IMG/VR virus record: IMGVR_UViG_3300008116_000041
Span: 1-64,000 of that record
Origin: a virus
Reading direction: 5' to 3' (one strand)
DNA length: 64,000 nt
Part shown: positions 20,368-27,968 of the stretch, piece after piece
Numbering within the stretch: the stretch's first letter is position 1
Layout of the letters: each line of letters starts with the position of its first letter
The notes under the pieces: generated by a model
The model's database searches: none
Seen by the model: only the letters and a program-made list of their open reading frames with translations
What the model was told of the DNA's origin: nothing
Translations under genes and position numbers: made by a program

Positions 20368-20829
20368 TTAAATATTGATGATTACAAAATCACTGGTCGC
20401 AAATGTCGAATCTTGGATTGAGTACTCTATTTTTATTTTCGCAGTATATTCTGCAGTTCCTTTACCAGGGTATCTGTAAATTTGAGATGTCTGAGAGTTT
20501 ACCTCCAATTGATCGGGTGACTCCTCTTTTGGATCTAATGGTTCGATTGTAATTCTATTAAGCAACAAGTTTGGAATATACTTTTCAACATTCGCCCTTA
20601 TGTCTGATTCAATCGCATCAAAAGTCAAACCATCCATAGGTTCGAAAATGTATTCATACAACCTCGTTCCAAAGTCAGGTAGAAAATATCTTGCCCCTTT
20701 TCTCGTCAATAGAAGATTAATAAGATCCGCTCTTATTTCTTGATTTGCAGTATTAGTCAAATCTAAGTAGTCACCTCTAACTGAATCACGAAAAGGAAAA
20801 TTTATACCATATGTAGTACCGTCTCCCAT
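20368..20829 (-). CDS. gp25: Baseplate wedge protein gp25-like
   Basis: A 153-residue protein of the gp25/GpW lysozyme-like fold family, a universal contractile-tail wedge component that links sheath to baseplate. Diagnostic segments are INLLLTRKGARYFLPDFGTR and LYEYIFEP near residues 37-68, which include the conserved R/K-G-x-R-x-x-x-P-x-F-G motif. The length is normal for the family. TATTTAT lies only 6 bases before the ATG, which would make a transcript from it nearly leaderless. gp6 follows directly. Confidence 0.9.
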   Translation of the reverse strand: MGDGTTYGINFPFRDSVRGDYLDLTNTANQEIRADLINLLLTRKGARYFLPDFGTRLYEYIFEPMDGLTFDAIESDIRANVEKYIPNLLLNRITIEPLDPKEESPDQLEVNSQTSQIYRYPGKGTAEYTAKIKIEYSIQDSTFATSDFVIINI

Positions 20830-20835
20830 ATAGTG

Positions 20836-20842
20836 ATAAATA
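20836..20842 (-). promoter_or_regulatory. TATTTAT motif, gp25 gene
   Basis: TATTTAT on the coding strand just 6 bases before the ATG at 20829. If it acts as a -10 element the mRNA would start at or next to the start codon. Confidence 0.5.
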
Positions 20843-20850
20843 TACTTGGA

Positions 20851-21048
20851 TTATTTTTCAATTAAAGTAATAGTACCCCTTACGTGTTTAGGTTCATAGG
20901 GACAATGTCTACATCCTGATCCACAACAAAATCCTCTCCTTGCATGCCACTCTTCCGTAAAAACTTTCTTATCACCTTCCATATAAAAGTCAGAAGGGAG
21001 AAGTTGTTTCTTCTCCCCCTGACTGGTGTTCTTTATTTCTTTGGACAT
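20851..21048 (-). CDS. DUF5522-type small cysteine-rich protein
   Basis: A 65-residue protein. The core around residues 20-52 (DFYMEGDKKVFTEEWHARRG, then CCGSGCRHCPY) matches my recollection of DUF5522, a short family found mainly in Bacteroidetes with an unknown role. The four cysteines and one histidine in CCxxxCxHC could bind a metal or act in redox chemistry. Its ATG overlaps the stop of the ribonucleotide reductase gene as TAATG, so the two are translationally coupled and probably work together or are needed together. It was probably acquired from a host. Redox or metal function is inference. Confidence 0.7.
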   Translation of the reverse strand: MSKEIKNTSQGEKKQLLPSDFYMEGDKKVFTEEWHARRGFCCGSGCRHCPYEPKHVRGTITLIEK

Positions 21049-22910
21049 TATGCCATTACTATTTCACAAGCACCTCCCGCACAAGCAACTTCGCCTGATA
21101 GGTCTGTGTTATCGTCAGCCTCAACAATCTTTGAGAGGTCAACGTCTTTGAGAGTTTCCATCAACTCTTCATATTTTTCTTTAGTACAATCTTCGAATGG
21201 AGCTTGAATGTATGTTCCACCATCGTAAGGTAAAACAGAAAGACCATTATAGTGTTCTCTGTTTTCCCACATCCACTCACCTACCGCTGGCCACTCGTGT
21301 TCTCTGATTGAGATTGTTGCTGATACGTTGTGAGTATTGCTTCCTGTTCTGTGTCCACCTTTAACCCATTCAAGATGTACCTTCTTAACTCTTTCCAATA
21401 ATTGAATTGGTGATTCGTTTCTTAGGATTGATCCTTCAGGTGCTTTTTGAGGGATTCCGATTACCGCAGTGTCGTGTGGTCTGAAATATTCATCCTCAAT
21501 TAATTCAGGATGGTTATTCTTTAGGTGAGTATAAATTGCTTCATTCTTACCTACTCTCACTCTTCTGATGTAGTAGTCGTTGTGCCATGCGTGGATTCCT
21601 GATGATGTACCCAATGTAAGTGAAGTTGTACCTGCTGGTTTTACAGTTGTACATCTTGCCGCTTTATTGATACCAAGAATAGTTGCAACTCTTTCGTTCT
21701 CTTCTTTAACAACTTTAGCCGCCGCTTTCATATTCAAACCAAGAACCGCACCTGATCCGATACCTGTCATTGAGATACCAACAAGAGCATCTTTCTCTGT
21801 TGTTCTTTGCCAAATTGGTCTTAGATAATGGAAGTCTGTGTAACCTGCCTGAAGTGTTCCAATGAACGCTGCAGCTTTTACTCTTGCTTCGTAATCTTCT
21901 TGAGATACCACATTAGATACGTTTACTTCTGTAAGGTTACAGAATTGGAAAGGACGAAGTGCGATCTCACAACAAGGATTGGTTCCCCAATCTTTATCAT
22001 TACTCAAATAGATACCAGGTTCACCAGCACCACTTGCTTCGATTCTTTTCCACAGATCCATAAAGTAATCTTTATCGATCTTGTGTCTCATCAGAGTTAC
22101 AGAGTTGTTAGCTCTTCCTCTTTGTGGATTTGTTTCCCACCAAGCGCCACTCTTACAACCAATCATCTCATCATCAGATGCTGAGAATAAAGAGATAAGA
22201 GCTGCTCTTCTAATACCACCTGCAAGAACTGCGTCTGCAATATGACAAACCATATCATGAACTTCGATTGGTCTGAGTTTTTCACCATCTTGTTTTGATT
22301 CCAAGATTCCCTCAAGTTTGATAAGACATTCTTTCAAAGGTTGAGGACCGGGAGCTTTACCACCTGATGTTACAAGACGTGCTCCTTTTGGTCTGATATC
22401 TGAAAAATCAAATTCAATTTTTGAACCACCGAAGAAGTAAGATTTGATAAGAACCTTAACGGCATCTGCCCATCCTTCAATAGAGTCAGCAACCAACCAT
22501 CTTCTTCCTCTTTCTTGATTAGGTTTTCTAATCTCAGGTAGTTGTTCTACGTGATGTTTTTGTACTGAGTAGCCAACACCTGTTCCACCTAATAAAAGGA
22601 ACATGATTTCTGAGAATACTCTCCAGTCATCCACAGGTGCAAATGCACAGTTGTAGATTCTGTTTGGAGATATTTCAATCGGTTTTCCTGCGAATTGCAT
22701 TGATCTCATTGATGGGAGAACTTGTTTCTTGTAAACATACATGTAGTTCTCACGGATTTCTTTTTCTAATTGGGGATACTTTTTAATATGCATCTCCATG
22801 TTTCTTGTTACGAGCTCTTGCCAAGTCTCTCTTCTCTTCAACTCAGGGATATACTTAGCGTATTTCATATACACTGTAATTTCCGAGAGTATTCGGTTTG
22901 AAATGTCCAT
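21048..22910 (-). CDS. nrdJ: Adenosylcobalamin-dependent ribonucleotide reductase, class II monomeric
   Basis: A 620-residue enzyme that reduces ribonucleotides to deoxyribonucleotides for phage DNA synthesis. It resembles the monomeric class II (RTPR) type. Expected catalytic residues are present: C88 in RIYNCAF, C313 in the NPCCE motif (thiyl radical site) with E315, C324 eleven residues later (the same spacing as C408/C419 of the Lactobacillus enzyme), and a C-terminal C610-x4-C615 pair for re-reduction. It is shorter than the Lactobacillus enzyme (739). It needs B12 cofactor and a host reductant. A terminator-like structure and two TATTTAT motifs lie upstream, and the DUF5522 gene is coupled downstream. 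Confidence 0.88.
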   Translation of the reverse strand: MDISNRILSEITVYMKYAKYIPELKRRETWQELVTRNMEMHIKKYPQLEKEIRENYMYVYKKQVLPSMRSMQFAGKPIEISPNRIYNCAFAPVDDWRVFSEIMFLLLGGTGVGYSVQKHHVEQLPEIRKPNQERGRRWLVADSIEGWADAVKVLIKSYFFGGSKIEFDFSDIRPKGARLVTSGGKAPGPQPLKECLIKLEGILESKQDGEKLRPIEVHDMVCHIADAVLAGGIRRAALISLFSASDDEMIGCKSGAWWETNPQRGRANNSVTLMRHKIDKDYFMDLWKRIEASGAGEPGIYLSNDKDWGTNPCCEIALRPFQFCNLTEVNVSNVVSQEDYEARVKAAAFIGTLQAGYTDFHYLRPIWQRTTEKDALVGISMTGIGSGAVLGLNMKAAAKVVKEENERVATILGINKAARCTTVKPAGTTSLTLGTSSGIHAWHNDYYIRRVRVGKNEAIYTHLKNNHPELIEDEYFRPHDTAVIGIPQKAPEGSILRNESPIQLLERVKKVHLEWVKGGHRTGSNTHNVSATISIREHEWPAVGEWMWENREHYNGLSVLPYDGGTYIQAPFEDCTKEKYEELMETLKDVDLSKIVEADDNTDLSGEVACAGGACEIVMA

Positions 22911-22926
22911 GTTTTTGTGAATTTTA

Positions 22927-22933
22927 ATAAATA
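22927..22933 (-). promoter_or_regulatory. TATTTAT motif, proximal, RNR gene
   Basis: TATTTAT on the coding strand 16 bases before the RNR ATG at 22910, just after the T-run of the upstream terminator-like hairpin. Confidence 0.5.
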
Positions 22934-22943
22934 CTAATTTATG

Positions 22944-23001
22944 AAAAAATCGGGGATTTTAAATGATAAATATAGGTTCATCATCTAACAGTCCCGATTT
23001 T
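22944..23001 (-). terminator. Terminator-like hairpin after helicase gene
   Basis: On the minus strand AAAATCGGG (23001-22993) pairs with CCCGATTTT (22954-22946), followed by a T-rich run. The large loop holds a small ATGAT/ATCAT stem and a TATTTAT motif. The position, between the helicase stop and the RNR start, fits a terminator. The long loop could also make it a regulatory RNA element. Confidence 0.5.
22966..22972 (-). promoter_or_regulatory. TATTTAT motif, distal, RNR gene
   Basis: A second TATTTAT 55 bases before the RNR start, inside the loop of the hairpin at 22944-23001. If both function, transcription from this one would cross only the 3' half of the hairpin. Confidence 0.35.
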
Positions 23002-23052
23002 GAATAAAAAAATCGTTGTTTTTTTAAAGTTTTTTTTACGACAAGGAGATAT

Positions 23053-24435
23053 TTAATTTCCTTGTTTTTGTTGTTCTCTTTGTTTCCTCTTTTCAAGAAG
23101 TTCCTTGACACGATCAGATTTCTTCTGTTCTTGTTGTTCTTCGAATCCTAAGAACGTAACAGATGCCTCTGTATCGATTTCAAGAAGTTCGTTGTTGAAT
23201 TTACAGTTCTCAAAGACAACCCCGTCTTTACCAATACGTGACTTGGTAATCGCAATTGTAGCCAGATTTAGTTCTTTTTGTTGGAGAGTTTTTGCTACAG
23301 AAATGATTACGTGTCCTACTTGTGCTTTCTTGATAGATCCACCCATTTGGTCAGTAGTTACAACCTCGGAAGAGATTGAACTTCTATTACCTTGAGTTGC
23401 GGTCCATCCAACCAAACCAAGTTCGTGACACATGGCTTCGAAGTGTCTCATGACTGATCCCTCACTTTTCCATTCATCACCTAAAGCCTTTTCTGGCATT
23501 ACGCAATCGATGTAGTCCAACACCACCAAATCAATCTTTGTACCATCAGCAATCATTTTTCTGAGTTGGTTTTTGATTTGAAGCATTGTGAGTGAATCAG
23601 AAGGTAGTTTTTTCAGAACCAATTTGTTAGGCATTGAGTTCTGAATCTCATGAATCTTTTCGAATACTTTTTCTTTATGAAAGACTAAGTTATCGGGTTC
23701 GATACCAGTCCATATGGTAAAATGTTTTCTTTGAATAATTTTGGGATTGTCCTCGAAAAATATCTGAAGAACATTGAATCCCATGTTGAAGGCAGTGTTT
23801 GCTATCTTCGTGAGGATTGTGGTTTTACCCACACCAGTCGGTGCTAAGATTACTCCAATTTCACCTTTAGCCAATCCACCCTTAAGTAGATTATCGATAC
23901 CTTTAATACCCATTGGTATTGGAGATCTGAAGTCTTCATCTAAAACTACGTCTAAGTTTTCGAATACGTCTCCTGTACCTAAATCTCTTTCTCCAACTTG
24001 AATTGCATCTCTTACTAACTCTTCTACTTTGTCATAAGATTCGAAGTCACCCTCATCGATAATCTTCTGCGCTTGTTTCATCGCTTTCTGTAACTCTTGT
24101 TGTTTACAGAACTTCAAAGCTTTCTCTTGAACAAACACACTACCGTCGAATGGAGCTTCCTTGACCTGTTTGATTGTGTCAAGAATTACTTTCAAAACTA
24201 ACTCAGTAGAAATCTCTGACTTAGCAATCTGTTCCAAAGTTTCGAAGGTTGGGGTAGATTGATACTTAGTGAAATACTCTTTGATCATCGCAACAATCAT
24301 CTTGAAATACTTGTTATCAAAGTACGTAGTCTCTAACACATCCATAATTGTGTGTGAAAAGTCTTTGTCTACGACGATCTGATTGATTAACTGAATCTGG
24401 AAGGTATTACCTAAATAATCGAAATTTTTTTGCAT
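23053..24435 (-). CDS. gp41: Replicative DNA helicase, DnaB/gp41-like
   Basis: A 460-residue protein with the RecA-like helicase core of the DnaB/T4 gp41 family, which unwinds DNA at the fork and works with the phage polymerase. Walker A is APTGVGKTT (198-206) and Walker B is LVVLDYID (303-310). The arginine/glutamine switch region ATQGNRSS lies near 347-354, and SIKKAQVGHVIISVAK follows. The N-terminal helical domain (1-150) fits the family. The C-terminus is charged and glutamine-rich. No separate primase gene was seen in the window. TATTTAT lies 28 bases upstream. Confidence 0.85.
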   Translation of the reverse strand: MQKNFDYLGNTFQIQLINQIVVDKDFSHTIMDVLETTYFDNKYFKMIVAMIKEYFTKYQSTPTFETLEQIAKSEISTELVLKVILDTIKQVKEAPFDGSVFVQEKALKFCKQQELQKAMKQAQKIIDEGDFESYDKVEELVRDAIQVGERDLGTGDVFENLDVVLDEDFRSPIPMGIKGIDNLLKGGLAKGEIGVILAPTGVGKTTILTKIANTAFNMGFNVLQIFFEDNPKIIQRKHFTIWTGIEPDNLVFHKEKVFEKIHEIQNSMPNKLVLKKLPSDSLTMLQIKNQLRKMIADGTKIDLVVLDYIDCVMPEKALGDEWKSEGSVMRHFEAMCHELGLVGWTATQGNRSSISSEVVTTDQMGGSIKKAQVGHVIISVAKTLQQKELNLATIAITKSRIGKDGVVFENCKFNNELLEIDTEASVTFLGFEEQQEQKKSDRVKELLEKRKQREQQKQGN

Positions 24436-24463
24436 ATATCTTGTTCTCTCACCCCTTAGATTT

Positions 24464-24470
24464 ATAAATA
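24464..24470 (-). promoter_or_regulatory. TATTTAT motif, helicase gene
   Basis: TATTTAT on the coding strand, 28 bases before the ATG at 24435, in the 39-base gap after the duplicated unknown gene. Confidence 0.45.
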
Positions 24471-24474
24471 CTCC

Positions 24475-24924
24475 TTATGCCAACTCAATTCCGCAGTATT
24501 CGTGATTTAATTCTGTTTTTGAAAAAATGTCAGTCAATGACGAAAGGATCTCTTTCAAATATGGTCTTACGTCCACTGTATAACGAACTTTTGGCGGATA
24601 TAATTTTGCGTCAAAAATTCTATGACAAATTGTCTCATCTCCAACTTTCACATAAAGGTGGAAATTCTCTGGTCCATCAGTGAATGATGTCTCCATAATT
24701 TTTGGATCGTGAATGATGGCCTCTTTGTTGTCCAACATGTAAACAACAGTTTTCATTTTCAAATAATCATGGAGAGTTTGTTTAACCTCATACATATATT
24801 CGTATAGGTCTGTTGCAACTCTTGCCTTTGGGTTGTACCCTCTGACATTGAAAAATCTCTGTACCACAATGTTGTCGTTGAGTGTTAGGAGGAACTCCAT
24901 CTTTACTTGATCTTGGTCTCTCAT
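24475..24924 (-). CDS. Internally duplicated protein of the replication block
   Basis: I do not recognise this 149-residue protein. It contains two related halves at about residues 10-57 and 89-136. Both show R-x-F, Y-x-P-K-x-R, a D four residues on, then Y-x-x-E, L-x-D in register, with the second copy offset by 79 residues. This implies an ancestral duplication of a small alpha/beta unit, perhaps forming a pseudo-dimer. It sits between the FEN exonuclease and the helicase with 5- and 39-base gaps, so a replication or recombination accessory role is inferred from context only. Confidence 0.6.
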   Translation of the reverse strand: MRDQDQVKMEFLLTLNDNIVVQRFFNVRGYNPKARVATDLYEYMYEVKQTLHDYLKMKTVVYMLDNKEAIIHDPKIMETSFTDGPENFHLYVKVGDETICHRIFDAKLYPPKVRYTVDVRPYLKEILSSLTDIFSKTELNHEYCGIELA

Positions 24925-24929
24925 GTTTT

Positions 24930-25928
24930 TTAGTTTTTAAATTTTCGTTTTTCTTTTCTTATTAACTTCATGAACGGTTTCAGGAAATTTACCCACGCTT
25001 CGTCGTTTTTTGGTAGGTATTTGAATAGTCCATCCTCCATCATGTATTTCATCAAATTTTTATATCCTCTATCAGTGGGATCTAATTCTTCGGTATGAAT
25101 GGATTCAACAAGTTGTTTTCCCTCATCCGTGATCAGTGGATTTTTTAAGTCCACTATCAGTTTGTTTATTTGGTAGTATTGTTCTCCAAGTATACCACTT
25201 TTTGTCTTACCTGTCAAAATATTAGAGATTACTTTTATAGGTTTTTCTTGCGGGATATTTCGTGCATTATCAAGGATTTCTTCGATAGTGCAGGATTTTT
25301 CCGACAAATTTGGGAAATATTTCAACAAACTTTTTTCACCTAATGATTGTATACCTTCAATATTATCGGACTTGTCTCCCATCAGGATTTTACAAGTCAA
25401 AACATTTTCATGTGGTACTTCAATATCTTTGAATTTGATTTTAGTTCCAAACGTGTGAACTTGTTTTGTTATTGGAGAATAAATTGAAACTTGTGGACTT
25501 ATGAGTTGTGTTAAGTCTTTGTCGGCTGAGAATATGGTAATAGTTTCTTGGGTCGCCACTTTACAGTAGTAGGCAATGAGATCATCTGCCTCATTATCTT
25601 TCATCTCGACTTGTCGAACGAACACCTCCTCCAAATACTGTTTAACTCTACTTTTTTGTGTTAAGTAAGATTCGTATTTGTATTCATTCATGTTTACCCT
25701 TCTGTTCGCCTTGTATTCAGGGTAAATTCTTTTTCTAGCTGAGGAGTTTGAGTCACCATCCCAAAAGACTACGACCTTATCGTACTCCTGCTCCTCCAAG
25801 AATCGTCTGAGGGTATTAATGAAGTGATACACCCCACCAATGTGATTACCGTCGTAAAAGAGTTCTTTGACCCCGTGGAATCCAATCTTGAATAGGTTGT
25901 CCCCATCCACCAACAATGTCTTTGTCAC
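24930..25928 (-). CDS. 5'-3' exonuclease, FEN/RNase H-like
   Basis: A 332-residue protein of the PIN/FEN superfamily related to T4 RNase H and the 5' nuclease of Pol I. It is expected to remove RNA primers and flaps at the lagging strand. Acidic metal-binding motifs are visible: LLVDGDNLF near 5-13, VVFWDGDSN near 53-61 with the following RKRIYPEYKANR arch, KDNEADDLI near 113, SADKDL near 137, and the helix-hairpin-helix region with GDKSDNIEG near 193. The start is GTG; no in-frame ATG is placed sensibly, and the TLLVDGDN strand must be included. It belongs to the replication operon. Confidence 0.85.
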   Translation of the reverse strand: MTKTLLVDGDNLFKIGFHGVKELFYDGNHIGGVYHFINTLRRFLEEQEYDKVVVFWDGDSNSSARKRIYPEYKANRRVNMNEYKYESYLTQKSRVKQYLEEVFVRQVEMKDNEADDLIAYYCKVATQETITIFSADKDLTQLISPQVSIYSPITKQVHTFGTKIKFKDIEVPHENVLTCKILMGDKSDNIEGIQSLGEKSLLKYFPNLSEKSCTIEEILDNARNIPQEKPIKVISNILTGKTKSGILGEQYYQINKLIVDLKNPLITDEGKQLVESIHTEELDPTDRGYKNLMKYMMEDGLFKYLPKNDEAWVNFLKPFMKLIRKEKRKFKN

Positions 25929-25951
25929 ATATTCAATTTAAGGGTGAACAA

Positions 25952-26953
25952 TCAATCTTCTTTTTCTTCTGTAAGTGTGAAATCACCTTCAGCTCCGATG
26001 ATATCTTTCCAATAGTCAGCATATTCTTTCTTGTAGGTTTCAATAGATGCTTTTTCTTCCGTTGAATCTTTACCTGCTAAGAAACCGTGTGGTGTTACAA
26101 TAATTTTACCATCGTCAAATCCAAGTCCGTTGATGTGATTTTTCATAACGGATACTTTACTTCTAACCGCAAACTTAACTGAACGTTTGTCTTTAGTTGC
26201 TGTAATTTTTGTTGTACCCGCACCTTTTTGGTTTCCGAATAGAAATACCAATGATGAGTTCAACCAAACTGATTCGCCACCTTTAGCTTTAATCTTCGGT
26301 TGTCCGAAAGGATTATCAGGTAGTTCAACCCAAGGTTGGTTGATAATGATGAGAGTATTTTCGTATTCTGTGTCTGCCTTTCTCGATCCTGAAATTCTTT
26401 GGTTGATACCCATACCAATCTTATCTGAAAGTACAGATGCATTGTGTTGTTTACCACCTTTACCTTCGTAAGTCATCTTACATGGTACTGATCCAACAGA
26501 ATCCCATATGAAACACAAACTGTAGTTCAATTCACCTTTTTCTTGTGCATCCAAGAGCTCATTGATATAATCTGTGATTTGTTCGATATAACTGAAGTTG
26601 TTGTTGAACAAGAAAAACCCATCCCAATCCAATTCTCCCGTTTCCTTATCGACAACTTCCTCACATTGAAATCCCATCAGTTTTGCATGATCGAAACTCC
26701 ACTTTTGTTCGGTGATGATGAATACAGGTAGGATCTCTTTTTTCTGTGCATCAACCGCTGCTTTAATCGCTGCAGTAGTTTTACCTGTATCTGAATGACC
26801 TAAGAACATATTGATATGTCCAACTGCGGGACCGGGAAGTCCAACTGCATCCAAAAAGTCTGCACCCAAATCCAAGAACCTTTGTGGTTTGTATTTTGCA
26901 GAAGTAGAATACTTCTTTTTTAAATTACTAAAATCGTTTTTCTTGATCGCCAT
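25952..26953 (-). CDS. uvsX: Recombinase UvsX/RecA-like
   Basis: A 333-residue strand-exchange ATPase of the RecA superfamily. Walker A is GHSDTGKTT (52-60). A Walker B-like FIWDSVGS lies near 149-156, after a long acidic insert. The QPWVELPDNPFGQ and KGGESVWLNSS segments are typical of T4 UvsX relatives. The C-terminus is acidic (TEEKED), a usual regulatory tail for protein partners. It lies next to the gp32-like SSB gene, its functional partner in recombination-dependent replication, with an intrinsic hairpin between them that may reduce read-through. Confidence 0.9.
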   Translation of the reverse strand: MAIKKNDFSNLKKKYSTSAKYKPQRFLDLGADFLDAVGLPGPAVGHINMFLGHSDTGKTTAAIKAAVDAQKKEILPVFIITEQKWSFDHAKLMGFQCEEVVDKETGELDWDGFFLFNNNFSYIEQITDYINELLDAQEKGELNYSLCFIWDSVGSVPCKMTYEGKGGKQHNASVLSDKIGMGINQRISGSRKADTEYENTLIIINQPWVELPDNPFGQPKIKAKGGESVWLNSSLVFLFGNQKGAGTTKITATKDKRSVKFAVRSKVSVMKNHINGLGFDDGKIIVTPHGFLAGKDSTEEKASIETYKKEYADYWKDIIGAEGDFTLTEEKED

Positions 26954-26970
26954 ATTATTGTATTAAAATA

Positions 26971-26996
26971 TGTTCCCGACATTTCTGTCGGGAACA
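26971..26996 (-). terminator. Hairpin between SSB and UvsX genes
   Basis: A perfect 11-bp stem (TGTTCCCGACA / TGTCGGGAACA) is capped on the minus strand by a GAAA tetraloop and followed by TATTTTAATA. The T-run is broken, so it may be a leaky terminator or an mRNA-stabilising 3' end for the abundant SSB transcript. Confidence 0.7.
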
Positions 26997-27005
26997 TGAT
27001 ATAAA

Positions 27006-27854
27006 TTAGAATGGTAAGTCACCATCAACATCAGCATCTGCTTGTGGATCTACATATGAGGTAGATTTGGTACCACCCAATGAAGTTGTTGCTTCTTCAT
27101 CGTTTCCGTAAACGTATCCACCTTTTTCAGAATCCCAACGTGGAACTTCACCACGTGCAATTGCTTCAAGGTATTCAACAGGTTTTTTGGAATATACATC
27201 TTGCCAAGTCAAATCATCAGAAACCCACTGATTCATTACGTCTTTGTCTGTGTGTACAGGACATGGGTCATCGTACATGATAGTTGATACTGTGGTATAT
27301 TCTTTACCCTTAGGTGTTTTGGATTTTGTCAACTCGATGATCAAATCACGACCTTTCTCAGGATCTGTGATATCACCTTTGTTTCTCCAAATAGGAATAA
27401 TTTTATCCAAGATACCTTCGTTCTTATAGTTGTGTTTGAAACGCCAGAACTTTGGTCCTTCTTCTTCTTTATCGCGATCGATAACTTTTACAATATAGAA
27501 TTTACGTGACTTATATTGTTTTGCCAATTCTTTGTCTGACTCCTTACCTGTAGAGATAAGTTCTTCGTAAACTTCATTCAATGGAGAACGTTCGTTGTCG
27601 TTCTTTCCTGGATCGTAAAACTTTTGCCATTTACCACCTACTTGGATCTCGTGATACCAAGCCTCTTTGAATGGTGATGATCCATCAGGAGTAGGAAGAA
27701 TTCTAATTCTTCTCTGTCCTGAACTTTCTTTTTCTTCAAGAATAAGAGCGAAGTATTTCTTCATTCTCTCTTCTTGTGACATCTTAGATTGGGCCCCGCC
27801 CGATGACTGTTTGTTTTTTTCGTACTGCGCCAATACGGCATCTAATGCACTCAT
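27006..27854 (-). CDS. gp32: Single-stranded DNA-binding protein gp32-like
   Basis: A 282-residue protein with the order expected of T4 gp32. There is a basic N-terminal cooperativity segment, then a core (about 30-230) with RIRILPTPDGSSPFKEAWYH and KFWRFKHNYKNEG, and an acidic C-terminal tail. The core lacks an obvious Cys/His zinc site of the T4 type. The last residues are DGDLPF, resembling the bacterial SSB tip (DDDIPF) rather than the T4 tail, which suggests possible docking of host SSB-binding proteins. A strong Bacteroidetes-type promoter precedes it and a hairpin follows, consistent with early, high expression. Confidence 0.82.
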   Translation of the reverse strand: MSALDAVLAQYEKNKQSSGGAQSKMSQEERMKKYFALILEEKESSGQRRIRILPTPDGSSPFKEAWYHEIQVGGKWQKFYDPGKNDNERSPLNEVYEELISTGKESDKELAKQYKSRKFYIVKVIDRDKEEEGPKFWRFKHNYKNEGILDKIIPIWRNKGDITDPEKGRDLIIELTKSKTPKGKEYTTVSTIMYDDPCPVHTDKDVMNQWVSDDLTWQDVYSKKPVEYLEAIARGEVPRWDSEKGGYVYGNDEEATTSLGGTKSTSYVDPQADADVDGDLPF

Positions 27855-27889
27855 GATTACTCTGTTTTAAAGTGTTAATTAATATATGT

Positions 27890-27921
27890 CAAATATAGTT
27901 GAACATAGTCCATCTGTCAAA
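27890..27921 (-). promoter_or_regulatory. Bacteroidetes-type promoter for SSB gene
   Basis: On the minus strand TTTG (27921-27918) is followed after exactly 20 bases by TATATTTG (27897-27890). This matches the Bacteroidetes primary sigma consensus TTTG-N19-21-TAnnTTTG. The -7 element ends 35 bases before the SSB ATG. Host RNA polymerase should read it without phage factors. Confidence 0.75.
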
Positions 27922-27922
27922 T

Positions 27923-27948
27923 AAAAAAGGGATTAGTTTCCTAATCCC
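27923..27948 (-). terminator. Intrinsic terminator before SSB gene
   Basis: A perfect 8-bp stem GGGATTAG/CTAATCCC with a 4-base loop is followed on the minus strand by six T residues. It ends the transcript of the 209-residue gene (stop at 27969) and isolates the host-type SSB promoter immediately downstream. Confidence 0.85.
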
Positions 27949-27968
27949 CCTTTTATATGTGTATTCTC

